Assembly (NCBI GenBank): GCA_934654475.1
Contig: CAKUFZ010000002.1
Coordinates: forward strand, 62,001-126,000
Reading direction: 5' to 3'
Origin: an uncultured Coriobacteriales bacterium
GTDB taxonomy: Bacteria; Actinomycetota; Coriobacteriia; Coriobacteriales; UMGS124
DNA: 64,000 bases
Shown here: piece after piece, positions 53,621 to 62,549 of the stretch
Layout of the letters: every line of letters begins with the position of its first letter
Numbering within the stretch: the stretch's first letter is position 1
Position numbers and translations under genes: made by a program
Notes under the pieces: model-generated
Database searches by the model: none
What the model was told of the DNA's origin: nothing
What the model saw: only the letters and a program-made list of their open reading frames with translations

Positions 53621-56600
53621 TTGAGCTGGGATTCAATGGTTATGGATGCGTGCGGCCGTCAGACGTTCACGCGCGGAGAGAGGCTCGTCGCACGCGGCGG
53701 GGCAAGCAACGTCTCCCCGTCGAAGTCCGCTGACGCCAGCCGTCTCACGGTTGAAGGAGACGTCGCCGACGGCGCACAGACGTATCATGCAAGCGCACAG
53801 ATCGACCTGGCGCGAAACGAGATAGTGTCTCACACCTGCACATGCGGCGGCGCGACCGACGAGCTGTGCAAGCACGGCGTGTGCCTTTTGCTGTGCTACC
53901 AGGACATGAAGCCCGCCACGCCGGCGGCACCCAAAGTGCAGGCTGCCGCCCCTGCCGCGGCCCCCAAGCCCGCCGCGGCGAACGCTGCGGCCGGCAAAAC
54001 GAGCTCGCTTGCGGCGCAGACCGACAAGGTCCTCGACCAGATGCGCTCCAACCAGCCCGGCAGGCTCGCCGCCCTGGGCGCAGGCACCCAAGTGCGCGAG
54101 AGCCAGACCTCCCCTCAGATCAGCAACATCATCTTCGCCTACTCCAACGTGGGCTCGACGCTGCCCGACATGGCCGGCTCGGCCCTCGCGCACCACGGGG
54201 CGTCGAAGGAGATCGCCGACGTCGAGGTCACCATCATCCCCAAGACCTGCCGCAGCGCCGCCAGCGACGCCGCCAAGACGAGCGCCTGGGAGGCGACCCT
54301 CAAGGTTCGCGCGGGCAAGGTGTCCTATGCCGTGCGCAGGCTCGACGAGGCAGTGAGCGCCTGGGAGCGCGAGTCGCTCTACGCCTACGGCAAGGAGCTC
54401 GAGTTCGTGCACAGCCATGACGCCTTCACGCGCCGCGCCAACGACGCCATGGCCGTGTTCGCCCGCGTGCTGCACACCCAGCAGGCCTCTCGCATGCGTC
54501 AGGCGGGCTACTGGGCCAGCGGCTACGACGCCGTGTCGCGCACCGTGGGCCTGGCCGACGCCGACGTGGCCGACCTGCTCGACGCCTACATGGGCGCGAA
54601 GGTCTTCTACGAGCCCACCAACGGCGAGCCGAACAAGCCCGTTCAGCTCGACGTGCTCGAAGGCGACCCCGAGCTGCCCGTGTCGCTTGAGAAGGGCGCG
54701 CGCGGCGGCTTCGACCTCGTCATGCCCTCGGGCGCCAACTGCGTCATGGACGACAAGCGCATGTACCTGCTCATCGACGGTCGCGCCTGGAAGTGCAGCG
54801 ACGACTTCCGCGCCCAGATGGGCGGCCTGTGCAAGTCGCTGCTGCCCTGCGAGTCGCCCTACCACATCCGTGTGAAGGACATGCCGGGCTTCTGTGCCGC
54901 CGTGCTGCCCGCCATCCGCGCCTACGCGAGCTTTGAAACGGACGAGAGCGTCGACGACCTCACGCCGCCGCCCGCCGAGATCGGCTTCAAGATGTCGATT
55001 CGCGGCGGACAGGTGTGCTGCGAGGCCACCGTGTCCTACGCCCACGACGAGCTCAACCTCTTCGCGGCCCCCGCGCCCAAGCAGCCCCTGCGCGACATGG
55101 CACGCGAGGGAGCGGCCCGTCAGGCCGTGCTCTCCTACTTCCCCATCGAGGACGGCCAGCTGCGCTTCCCCGAGACCAACACCGAGGCCCTGCAGCGCCT
55201 GCTGAGCGAGGGCCTGCCGGAGCTCAACGAGCTGGGCACCGTCCTGGTGAGCAGCGAGCTCAAGTCGATTCACGTGCGCCGCGTGCCCAACGTGCGCGTG
55301 AAGGCGTCCCTGCGCTCGGGCCTGCTCGACATCTCGGTGGACTCCACCGACCTCACCCCCCGCGAGCTGCAGGACTACCTCAACGCCTACCAGCGCCGCG
55401 AGCGCTACGTGCGTCTGGCCGACGGAGACATCGTGCAGCTCGGCGGCGGACTTCAGGCCCTCGTCGAGCTGGCAGGCGGCCTGGGCATCGGCGCCGAGGA
55501 GCTCGCCCAGGGCACCACGGGCATCCCGCTCAACCGCGCGCTGTTCGTCGACTCCATCCTCAAGCGCTCCGACGGCGTTCGCTTCGACCGCGACGAGGGC
55601 TTCCGCTCCATCATCCGCCAGTTCGACTCGATTGCCGACGCCGACTTCGTCGAGCCCGAGAGCCTGCGCGGCGTGCTGCGCCCCTATCAGCGCGAGGGCT
55701 TCAAGTGGCTCTCCACGCTGGCAAACCTGGGCTTCGGCGCAATCTTGGCCGACGACATGGGCTTGGGCAAGACGCTTCAGATGATTGCCTTCTTACTCTC
55801 GCGCCATGAGGCCGGCTTCGAGCTGCCCAACCTCGTGGTGTGCCCGGCATCGCTTGTGTACAACTGGATGAGCGAGCTTTCCCGCTTCGCGCCCAACCTG
55901 CGCTGCTGCGCCGTGGTGGGCCCGCAGAACCAGCGTCGCCAGATCATCGCGTGCTCGCGCGGCTACGACGTACTCGTGACCTCGTACGAGCTGCTCAAGC
56001 GCGACATCGACGCCTACGCGGCCCAGAAGTTCTCCTGCCAGGTGCTCGACGAGGCGCAGTACATCAAGAACGCCTCCACGCAGGCGGCGCGCTGCACCAA
56101 GCTCGTCGACGCCCAGGTGCGCTTCGCCCTCACCGGCACTCCCATCGAGAACAGGCTCACCGAGCTGTGGAGCATCTTCGACTACCTGATGCCCGGCCTT
56201 CTGGGCTCGGTGGAGGACTTCCACGAGCGCTTCGAGGAACCCATCAGCCTCGCAGACGAAGACGCAGCCCATCGCCTGCAGTGCATGGTCGGCCCCTTCA
56301 TCCTGCGACGCCTCAAGGGCGACGTGCTCAAGGACCTTCCCGAGAAGAACGAGTCCGTCGTGTACACGGGCATGGACGACGAACAGCGCAAGCTCTACGA
56401 CGCCGTGGCCTCCAACCTCGTGAAGACCCTGCGCCATCAGATGCCGCAGGAGTTCGCCACGCAGCGCTTCGCCATCCTGGCCGAGCTCACCAAGCTGCGC
56501 CAGATCTGCTGCGACCCGGCCATCCTCTACGACAACTACGAGGGCGTCTCGGGCAAGCTCGAGGCCGCGCTCGACCTTATCCGCACGGCTGTCGAAGGCG

Positions 56601-57058
56601 GCCACAAGGTGCTGCTCTTCTCGCAGTTCACCAGCATGCTCTCCGTCATCGGCAAGCGTCTTGAGGAAGACGGCCTGGCCTACCACACGCTCGTGGGCTC
56701 GACGCCCAAGGAGCAGCGCGCACGCCTGGTCAACTCGTTCCAGACCGACGACGTGCCGGTGTTCCTCATCTCGCTCAAGGCAGGCGGCGTGGGCCTCAAC
56801 CTCACGGCAGCCGACGTCGTCATCCACTACGACCCGTGGTGGAACCTGGCGGCGCAGAACCAGGCGACCGACCGCGCGCACCGCATCGGCCAGAAGCGCA
56901 GCGTCTCGGTCATGCGCCTCATCGCACAGGGCACCATCGAGGAGAAGATTGTGGCCCTGCAGGAATCCAAGCGCGAGCTGGCCGAGTCCATCCTGGGCGG
57001 GCAGGCAACGGCGTCGACGTCGCTGTCCAAGGAAGACATCCTGGCACTGCTCGACTAA
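53621..57058 (+). CDS. SWIM-SNF2 helicase
   Basis: A 1145-residue bacterial SNF2 protein. A SWIM zinc finger lies at about residues 73-85 (CTC then CKH), an Ala/Pro linker at about 97-130, a large middle region with no motif I recognise, and the SNF2 motor from about 685: LRPYQREGFKWL, ILADDMGLGKTLQMIAFLL, VLDEAQYIKN, LTGTPIENRLTELWSIFDYL, GGVGLNLTAADVVIHYDPWWN and QATDRAHRIGQ. It should remodel nucleoprotein using ATP. The start is TTG 53621 with AGGAGG 5 nt before. Divergent from pcrA. Confidence 0.9.
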   Translation: MSWDSMVMDACGRQTFTRGERLVARGGASNVSPSKSADASRLTVEGDVADGAQTYHASAQIDLARNEIVSHTCTCGGATDELCKHGVCLLLCYQDMKPATPAAPKVQAAAPAAAPKPAAANAAAGKTSSLAAQTDKVLDQMRSNQPGRLAALGAGTQVRESQTSPQISNIIFAYSNVGSTLPDMAGSALAHHGASKEIADVEVTIIPKTCRSAASDAAKTSAWEATLKVRAGKVSYAVRRLDEAVSAWERESLYAYGKELEFVHSHDAFTRRANDAMAVFARVLHTQQASRMRQAGYWASGYDAVSRTVGLADADVADLLDAYMGAKVFYEPTNGEPNKPVQLDVLEGDPELPVSLEKGARGGFDLVMPSGANCVMDDKRMYLLIDGRAWKCSDDFRAQMGGLCKSLLPCESPYHIRVKDMPGFCAAVLPAIRAYASFETDESVDDLTPPPAEIGFKMSIRGGQVCCEATVSYAHDELNLFAAPAPKQPLRDMAREGAARQAVLSYFPIEDGQLRFPETNTEALQRLLSEGLPELNELGTVLVSSELKSIHVRRVPNVRVKASLRSGLLDISVDSTDLTPRELQDYLNAYQRRERYVRLADGDIVQLGGGLQALVELAGGLGIGAEELAQGTTGIPLNRALFVDSILKRSDGVRFDRDEGFRSIIRQFDSIADADFVEPESLRGVLRPYQREGFKWLSTLANLGFGAILADDMGLGKTLQMIAFLLSRHEAGFELPNLVVCPASLVYNWMSELSRFAPNLRCCAVVGPQNQRRQIIACSRGYDVLVTSYELLKRDIDAYAAQKFSCQVLDEAQYIKNASTQAARCTKLVDAQVRFALTGTPIENRLTELWSIFDYLMPGLLGSVEDFHERFEEPISLADEDAAHRLQCMVGPFILRRLKGDVLKDLPEKNESVVYTGMDDEQRKLYDAVASNLVKTLRHQMPQEFATQRFAILAELTKLRQICCDPAILYDNYEGVSGKLEAALDLIRTAVEGGHKVLLFSQFTSMLSVIGKRLEEDGLAYHTLVGSTPKEQRARLVNSFQTDDVPVFLISLKAGGVGLNLTAADVVIHYDPWWNLAAQNQATDRAHRIGQKRSVSVMRLIAQGTIEEKIVALQESKRELAESILGGQATASTSLSKEDILALLD

Positions 57059-57106
57059 CTGGGAGGCGCCGAGCCGGGCGCCTTCCATCCCATCTTCTTG
57101 CGCACC

Positions 57107-57145
57107 AAAAAAGCCTCTCGACGGAAGTCCGCCGAGAGGCTTTTT
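57107..57145. terminator. bidirectional terminator between SNF2 and uppP
   Basis: AAAAAGCCTCTCG and CGAGAGGCTTTTT form a 13-bp stem with a 12-nt loop, with A and T runs outside. It serves the SNF2 gene on plus and uppP on minus. A smaller GC hairpin precedes it at about 57061-57086. Confidence 0.9.
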
Positions 57146-57173
57146 CATGCCAGTCGATATGGGGAAGCGCCGC

Positions 57174-58106
57174 TTAGAGCACGAACGCCTTTACGCCAAA
57201 GTACGCAAGGACCACAATGCCCAGGCAGATGCGGTACCAGCCGAAGGGCTTGAAATCGTGCTTGCGCACAAAGCCCGTGAGCCAGTTGATGGCAGCCAAG
57301 GACACAACGAAGGCGACGACGAGGCCCACGCCCATGATGGCCCACTCGTCGGCGACCATGGTGTTGCCGGCAAGCACGAACTTCACGATCTTGAGCAGGC
57401 TCGCCCCGAACATGACGGGGATTGCCAGGAAGAACGTGAAGCGCGTGGCCACCGATCGCGACGTGCCGAGAAGCAGGCCGCCGATGATGGTGGAGCCGGA
57501 GCGCGAAGTGCCGGGGACAAGCGAAAGCACCTGGAAGCAACCGATGCCCAGCGCCGTCTTCCACGACAGGTCGTCGACGTCGGTGATGCGGCCGAAGTCG
57601 GCGTCTGCCTGCGGTGCGGCGGGAGCGGCGAAGTGGGCTCCGTCCGAGGCCGTCGCAAGGCCTACAGCCTCGGTGCGCTTCCTGGCACGCCAGTTCTCAA
57701 TGAGAATGAAGGCGACGCCGTACAGAATGAGCATCGCGGCGACCACATAGGAGTTGTAGAGGTGCTCCTCCATGAAGTCGTTGAGCGGAAGACCGATGAG
57801 GGCGGCGGGAACGCATCCCAAGATGACCTTGCCCCACAGGCGCCACGTGGCGGCACGCCCCTGCGCTCCCTTGCTCGGCGAGAACGGGTTGAGGTCGTGG
57901 AAGTACATCACGATGACGGCCAGAATGGCACCCAGCTGAATGACAACGAGGAACATGTTCCAGAACTGCTCGGTGACATTGAGCTTGATGAACTCGTCGA
58001 CGAGAATCATGTGGCCCGTCGAGGACACCGGCAACCACTCGGTGATGCCCTCGACGAGGCCGAGGAACGCAGATTTTAAGAGTTCGACAACCAGATCCAC
58101 GGACAC
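57174..58106 (-). CDS. uppP: undecaprenyl-diphosphate phosphatase
   Basis: Recycles the lipid carrier of peptidoglycan synthesis. The 310 residues are about eight membrane helices with the signatures LVEGITEWLPVSSTGHMIL and LVPGTSRSGSTIIGGLLLG, the known BacA/UppP motifs. The start is GTG 58106 or, with better ribosome-site spacing, GTG 58100. A cytoplasmic loop of about 50 residues (RARKRTEAVGLATASDG on) is longer than usual. It follows usp by a few bases. Confidence 0.94.
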   Translation of the reverse strand: MSVDLVVELLKSAFLGLVEGITEWLPVSSTGHMILVDEFIKLNVTEQFWNMFLVVIQLGAILAVIVMYFHDLNPFSPSKGAQGRAATWRLWGKVILGCVPAALIGLPLNDFMEEHLYNSYVVAAMLILYGVAFILIENWRARKRTEAVGLATASDGAHFAAPAAPQADADFGRITDVDDLSWKTALGIGCFQVLSLVPGTSRSGSTIIGGLLLGTSRSVATRFTFFLAIPVMFGASLLKIVKFVLAGNTMVADEWAIMGVGLVVAFVVSLAAINWLTGFVRKHDFKPFGWYRICLGIVVLAYFGVKAFVL

Positions 58107-58108
58107 CC

Positions 58109-58546
58109 CTACTTAACGATCAGGACGTCGCACTCACAGCTGCGCACGAGGAACGTGGAGATGGAGCCGAGAATCGCGTACTTGATGTTCGAAAGGCCGC
58201 GGGCACCGCAGATGACCAGGTCGGGCTTGATCTCGTTCACGAAATCGTCCATGAGGGTCTCGCGAACGCGGCCGGCCTTGGCCTCGACGGTGATGGACTT
58301 GATGGTGCCGAGCTTGCGGGCGCTCTCCACATCGGCCTCGATGGAGTCCTTCCAAGCCTTCTCGAGGCTGGGGATGAGCGTGGCGGGATAGGTGCCGGCG
58401 GCCTGCATGGGCGTGGAGTCGATGACGTGGCCCACATAGAGCTCGGCGCCACTGGCAGCGGCAATCTCGCAGGCGCGGGCGAAAACCTCGGACTGCATCT
58501 CGGTACCGTCAAGCGATACGAAGATCTTCTTGTAGGAATCGGTCAT
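58109..58546 (-). CDS. universal stress protein A family
   Basis: A 145-residue single UspA domain. It keeps the ATP-binding motif: ICGARGLSNIKYAILGSIS (GxxGx9GSxS). Function is inferred from the family: stress survival. It sits between the EamA transporter and uppP; the promoter region is the 45-bp gap upstream. Confidence 0.92.
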   Translation of the reverse strand: MTDSYKKIFVSLDGTEMQSEVFARACEIAAASGAELYVGHVIDSTPMQAAGTYPATLIPSLEKAWKDSIEADVESARKLGTIKSITVEAKAGRVRETLMDDFVNEIKPDLVICGARGLSNIKYAILGSISTFLVRSCECDVLIVK

Positions 58547-58591
58547 GGTAAACCTCGATTCAACGAACGGACAAAGACGTGCAGCCCAATT

Positions 58592-59506
58592 TTATACCAT
58601 CAAGAACATCATGATGATGATAAGAGCCATTCCAACCAGATCGAACCCAGAGAAGACGGTGCCCATCCACACGACGGACAGCACGCACGCCACGATGGGC
58701 TCGGTGCTCGCAAGCAGACCCGCCAGAAGGCTGCCGACAATCTTGACACCGGTGACGTAGAGCAAAAACGACCCGAACGTGCCGATGGCCGCAACGCCGA
58801 ACACGGCCAGCCAGCCCACGAGGTCAAGTGTGGGCATGTGGCTCCAGGGCTGGTACACGACGCAGGCGACTACCGCCACAATGCAGATGGCCGTGCCCGT
58901 GACCGCCACCGAGCCATGGCGGGCAAGGGGCTTGGCAGGCAAGAGCGTATAGAGGGCGCAGGCCACCGCGTTGCATATGCCCCAGAACAGCGCCGAGGGC
59001 GAAATGGACAGCGAGGTAAACGAACCCTGCGTGGCAATGAGGAACGTACCCACCAGCGCCAGCACCACGCCGATGGCCTCCTTGCGCTTGGGCAGACGGT
59101 GCATCTGCACGCATGAGACCACAAGGATGAGGAGCAGGTTGAGCGACTGCAGCACGGTGGCCGTGCCGGCGTCGCTTGCCTGAATCGACATGAGGTAGCT
59201 GCTTGAGCAGGCGAACAGGCCAAAAACGGCAAACACCAGCGTTATCAGGATGTTGGGCTTGTCACGTATCAGCTCGGCCTCTTCGCGGCGATGCGTGCCG
59301 AGGACGAGAGGGGCAAACATGAGCGCCGCGATGACCATGCGCGTGGCGACGAGCCATGTGGGCTCAACGTCGTAGTTGGTGAACAGGAACTGCGCGCACG
59401 TGCCAGAAAAGCCCCAGCCCACGCCGCCCAACAAGGTGAAGGCGATTCCAAGACCCAGGTGCTCGCCCGTGACTTTGGACGCAGGGGACGCCTCAACACT
59501 CTGCAC
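58592..59506 (-). CDS. EamA/DMT family transporter
   Basis: A 304-residue drug/metabolite transporter with ten predicted membrane helices in two EamA repeats: GLGIAFTLLGGVGWGFSGTCAQ, TWLVATRMVIAALMFAPLVL, then LFWGICNAVACALYTLLPAKPL and LASTEPIVACVLSVVW. The substrate cannot be told. The start is GTG 59506, 1 nt from the polA stop, with GGAGG upstream. Confidence 0.9.
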   Translation of the reverse strand: MQSVEASPASKVTGEHLGLGIAFTLLGGVGWGFSGTCAQFLFTNYDVEPTWLVATRMVIAALMFAPLVLGTHRREEAELIRDKPNILITLVFAVFGLFACSSSYLMSIQASDAGTATVLQSLNLLLILVVSCVQMHRLPKRKEAIGVVLALVGTFLIATQGSFTSLSISPSALFWGICNAVACALYTLLPAKPLARHGSVAVTGTAICIVAVVACVVYQPWSHMPTLDLVGWLAVFGVAAIGTFGSFLLYVTGVKIVGSLLAGLLASTEPIVACVLSVVWMGTVFSGFDLVGMALIIIMMFLMV

Positions 59507-59507
59507 G

Positions 59508-62342
59508 CTATTTCGCCTCCGCCCAGTTCTGACCGATGGAGCAGGAAACGAGCAGGGGAACACGAAGCTCCGCGATGCCCTGCATCTGCTCGACCACCAT
59601 CTCCTGCAATGCCTCGACCTCGCTGCGCGGGCAGTCGAAGTCAAGTTCGTCGTGCACCTGGACAATCATCTTGGCCTTAAACGCCCCTTCCAACAGTTTG
59701 CGCTGCACGCGCACCATAGCAAGCTTGATGATGTCGGCCGCAGAGCCCTGCATGGGATGGTTCATGGCCGTGCGCTCGGCAAACTGGCGCACAGCCGGCA
59801 AGCGCGCCGCAATGTTGGGCACATGGCGCTTGCGTCCGAACATCGTCTGCACAAAACCCTGCTTGCGCGCGAGCTCCACTTGGTCGTTGAGGTAGACGCG
59901 CACACCGGGATACGTCGCGTAGTAGCGGTCGATCATCTCCTGAGCCTCGGCGGCGGAGATTTTGAGCGTCTGGGACAGGCCCCAGGCCGTCTGGCCGTAG
60001 ACGATGCCGAAGTTGACCGCCTTGGCACGGGAGCGCTGCGCAGGCGTCACCTCGGCCGCCGGCACGCCGAAGACCTTCGAGGCCGTCTCGCGGTGGAAGT
60101 CCTCCCCGCTCAAGAACGCCTCGACGAGGCCCTCGTCGCCCGACAGGTGCGCAAGCAGGCGCAACTCGATCTGCGAGTAGTCGCACGACAAGATGACGTT
60201 GTCGGGACCCGCAGGCACAAAGGCTGTCCTCACCATGCGGCCCAGGTCGCTGCGCACGGGAATGTTCTGCAGGTTGGGGTCCGAAGAAGAGAGCCTGCCG
60301 GTAGCCGTGACCGTCTGGTTGTAGGTGGTGTGCACCCTGCCGTCGCCGAGAATCTGGCGAGGCAGCGCGTCGAGGTAGGTCGACTTGATCTTCACGCGCT
60401 CGCGATAGTCGAGGACGTCGGCCACCACGGGGTAGTCGCATGCAAAGCCCTCGAGAAGCTTGGCATTCGTGGAGTAGAAGCCGGTCTTGGTCTTCTTGAG
60501 GGGGCGGCCCGTCTCAGGGTCGCGCGTCGGCAGGCCAAGCGTGTCGAAGAGCACGCCGGAGAGCTGGGCGGGCGAGTCGATGTTGAACTCCTGGCCCGCA
60601 AGGTCGAAGATGCGCGAGCGAATCTCCTCGATCTGACCCGTGAGCAGGCCGGACTGATGGGCGAGGACCTCAGGGTCCACCTTCATGCCGTTGCGCTCGA
60701 GCACCGCGAGCACCGCGACAAGCGGCATCTCGATGTCGGTCATGCACGCCTTGGTGCCGTCCTGCTCAAGAAGCTCGTCGAGCACCTCGCGCAACGCCAA
60801 AAGCGAAGCGGCCGCGCACGCACCGCGCGCCGCGCTCGACTCCTCGGTGGGGGCGGGAGCAGGCGCTCCCCTGCCCTTCTTCGGTGCGGCCGGGAACTCC
60901 AAGGCAGGAAGGCCCCAGGGCAGGAACGCCCCCACAAGCACGCTGGGCTCGAAGTCAGAGCGGTCCGAATCGAGCAGGTAGGCGGCCACCCCGGCGTCGA
61001 ACACCTCAGAGCTGCGGGTAGAGGCGAACTCCGCGGCATCAAGGCGTGCGGGCTCGGAGGAATCGAGCGGGTAGAGGCGGCGCAGGTCGGCCTTGGTGTC
61101 GAACGAGACGACCTTGCAGCCTTCATATGCCATGAGCAGGGCGTCGAGGGCGTCGTCGCCGTCGAAGCGCAGAAGGCGCGCGGGCTCCTGAGAAGGCGCG
61201 CCCTCGCCCACCAGCCATCCCGACGTGCAGGCAAGCCACAGGGTCTGCGCACTGCCGAAAAGCGAACCGGTGTCCTGACCCTCGTCGAAGAAGGCGCCCA
61301 CCCAGGCGTCGCAAGCGCAGGCCTGCTTCAGGCATTCCCAGGCAGCCTGTCCCTGCAGGGGCTCGGCAGGCAGGTTCGGTCCCTGCGCCTGCGCACAGGC
61401 GCATGTCACGTCGTCGCCAGCCTGCTGGGCCTGCGCCCCGCACGAGCAGCGCAGCACGCGGCCTTTGAGGGTGCGCAGCGCCAGCGCGTCAAAGGCGCGC
61501 TCCACCTCGGCCGCGTCAAAGGAGGGCCACATGGCCGCCTGGGCGTCGAACGTGACCGGCGCGTCGCGGCGGATGCGGGCAACCTCGCGCGACACCAAGG
61601 CGTCGTCTGCGTGGTTGCGGATGTTTTCGCCCATCTTGCCCTTGATGTTGTCGGCGTCGGCAAGCACGGCGTCAAGCGAGCCGTACTGCACGATGAGCGC
61701 AGCCGCCTTCTTGGGGCCGATGCCAGGCACGCCGGGGATGTTGTCGCTCGTGTCGCCCTTGAGGCCGTAGAAGTCGGGGATCTGCTCGGGCTTCACGCCC
61801 TCGTAGAGCGCGCAGATCTCCTCCGGGCTCATGATGGCGACGTCGCTCATGCCCTTCCTGTTGGAGAGGATCGAGACGTTGCCGTCGGAAAGCTGGTAGG
61901 CGTCGCGGTCGCCCGTGACGAGCAGCATCTTATGACCCTGCTCCTCGCCCTGCCTGGCAAGCGTGCCGAGCAGGTCGTCGCCCTCCCAGCCCTCCACGGC
62001 GTATACCGGCACGTGCATCGCCGCGAGCAGCTCGTGCATCATGGGGAACTGCTCGGAGAGCAGCGGGTCGCGCGGGGGGCGCTGCGCCTTGTACTGGGGA
62101 AGCATCTCCATGCGCACCGTGGGGCGGCCCTTGTCGAAGGCGACCATGATGCCGTCGGGGTGGAAGTCTTCCACCAGGCGCAAGAACATGCCCATGAAAC
62201 CGAAGATGGCGTTGGTGGGTCGGCCGTCGGGGGCGTTCATGGGCGTCTGCACCGCGTGAAACGCACGATGCATGAGGGAGTTGCCGTCAATGACAGCAAA
62301 CGTCAGAGGCCTTGCGGCCGCCACGTCGTGTTCTTGTTCCAT
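59508..62342 (-). CDS. polA: DNA polymerase I
   Basis: Fills gaps and removes RNA primers. The 944 residues have the 5'-3' exonuclease domain (residues 1 to about 290: AVIDGNSLMHRAFHA, VTGDRDAYQL, GLKGDTSDNIPGVPGIGPKKA), a 3'-5' exonuclease-like region without a clear DxE motif, and the polymerase (GRLSSSDPNLQNIPVRS, VILSCDYSQIELRLLAHLSGD, RSRAKAVNFGIVYG, VQVHDELDFDC). A Cys-rich insert at about 296-347 and an Ala/Pro linker GRGAPAPAPTEESSAARG are unusual. ATG 62342 follows GGAAGG. Upstream hairpin at 62376-62393. Confidence 0.95.
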   Translation of the reverse strand: MEQEHDVAAARPLTFAVIDGNSLMHRAFHAVQTPMNAPDGRPTNAIFGFMGMFLRLVEDFHPDGIMVAFDKGRPTVRMEMLPQYKAQRPPRDPLLSEQFPMMHELLAAMHVPVYAVEGWEGDDLLGTLARQGEEQGHKMLLVTGDRDAYQLSDGNVSILSNRKGMSDVAIMSPEEICALYEGVKPEQIPDFYGLKGDTSDNIPGVPGIGPKKAAALIVQYGSLDAVLADADNIKGKMGENIRNHADDALVSREVARIRRDAPVTFDAQAAMWPSFDAAEVERAFDALALRTLKGRVLRCSCGAQAQQAGDDVTCACAQAQGPNLPAEPLQGQAAWECLKQACACDAWVGAFFDEGQDTGSLFGSAQTLWLACTSGWLVGEGAPSQEPARLLRFDGDDALDALLMAYEGCKVVSFDTKADLRRLYPLDSSEPARLDAAEFASTRSSEVFDAGVAAYLLDSDRSDFEPSVLVGAFLPWGLPALEFPAAPKKGRGAPAPAPTEESSAARGACAAASLLALREVLDELLEQDGTKACMTDIEMPLVAVLAVLERNGMKVDPEVLAHQSGLLTGQIEEIRSRIFDLAGQEFNIDSPAQLSGVLFDTLGLPTRDPETGRPLKKTKTGFYSTNAKLLEGFACDYPVVADVLDYRERVKIKSTYLDALPRQILGDGRVHTTYNQTVTATGRLSSSDPNLQNIPVRSDLGRMVRTAFVPAGPDNVILSCDYSQIELRLLAHLSGDEGLVEAFLSGEDFHRETASKVFGVPAAEVTPAQRSRAKAVNFGIVYGQTAWGLSQTLKISAAEAQEMIDRYYATYPGVRVYLNDQVELARKQGFVQTMFGRKRHVPNIAARLPAVRQFAERTAMNHPMQGSAADIIKLAMVRVQRKLLEGAFKAKMIVQVHDELDFDCPRSEVEALQEMVVEQMQGIAELRVPLLVSCSIGQNWAEAK

Positions 62343-62375
62343 GAAGCACCTTCCATTGCATGTGAAAGTGGGGTT

Positions 62376-62393
62376 GCCGGCCACACGGCCGGC
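62376..62393 (-). other. GC-rich hairpin in the polA 5' leader
   Basis: GCCGGCC and GGCCGGC flank a 4-nt loop about 34 nt before the polA ATG. It may restrain translation or mRNA decay. The remaining polA-glnN gap also carries an ACGGTC/GACCGT inverted repeat near 62430-62456. Confidence 0.4.
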
Positions 62394-62549
62394 CTTATAG
62401 TTTCCATCGGCGATATCATACGGTCACGAACGCTTCCCACGACCGTAAAGTGAGCGAAACATTCGACTCCTAGAGTTTGCGACATGCACCGAGCTTTGTG
62501 TCCAAGACGTCCGCGCGATACGCGGCGTCATCGAGAGAAGGCGGTTTAA

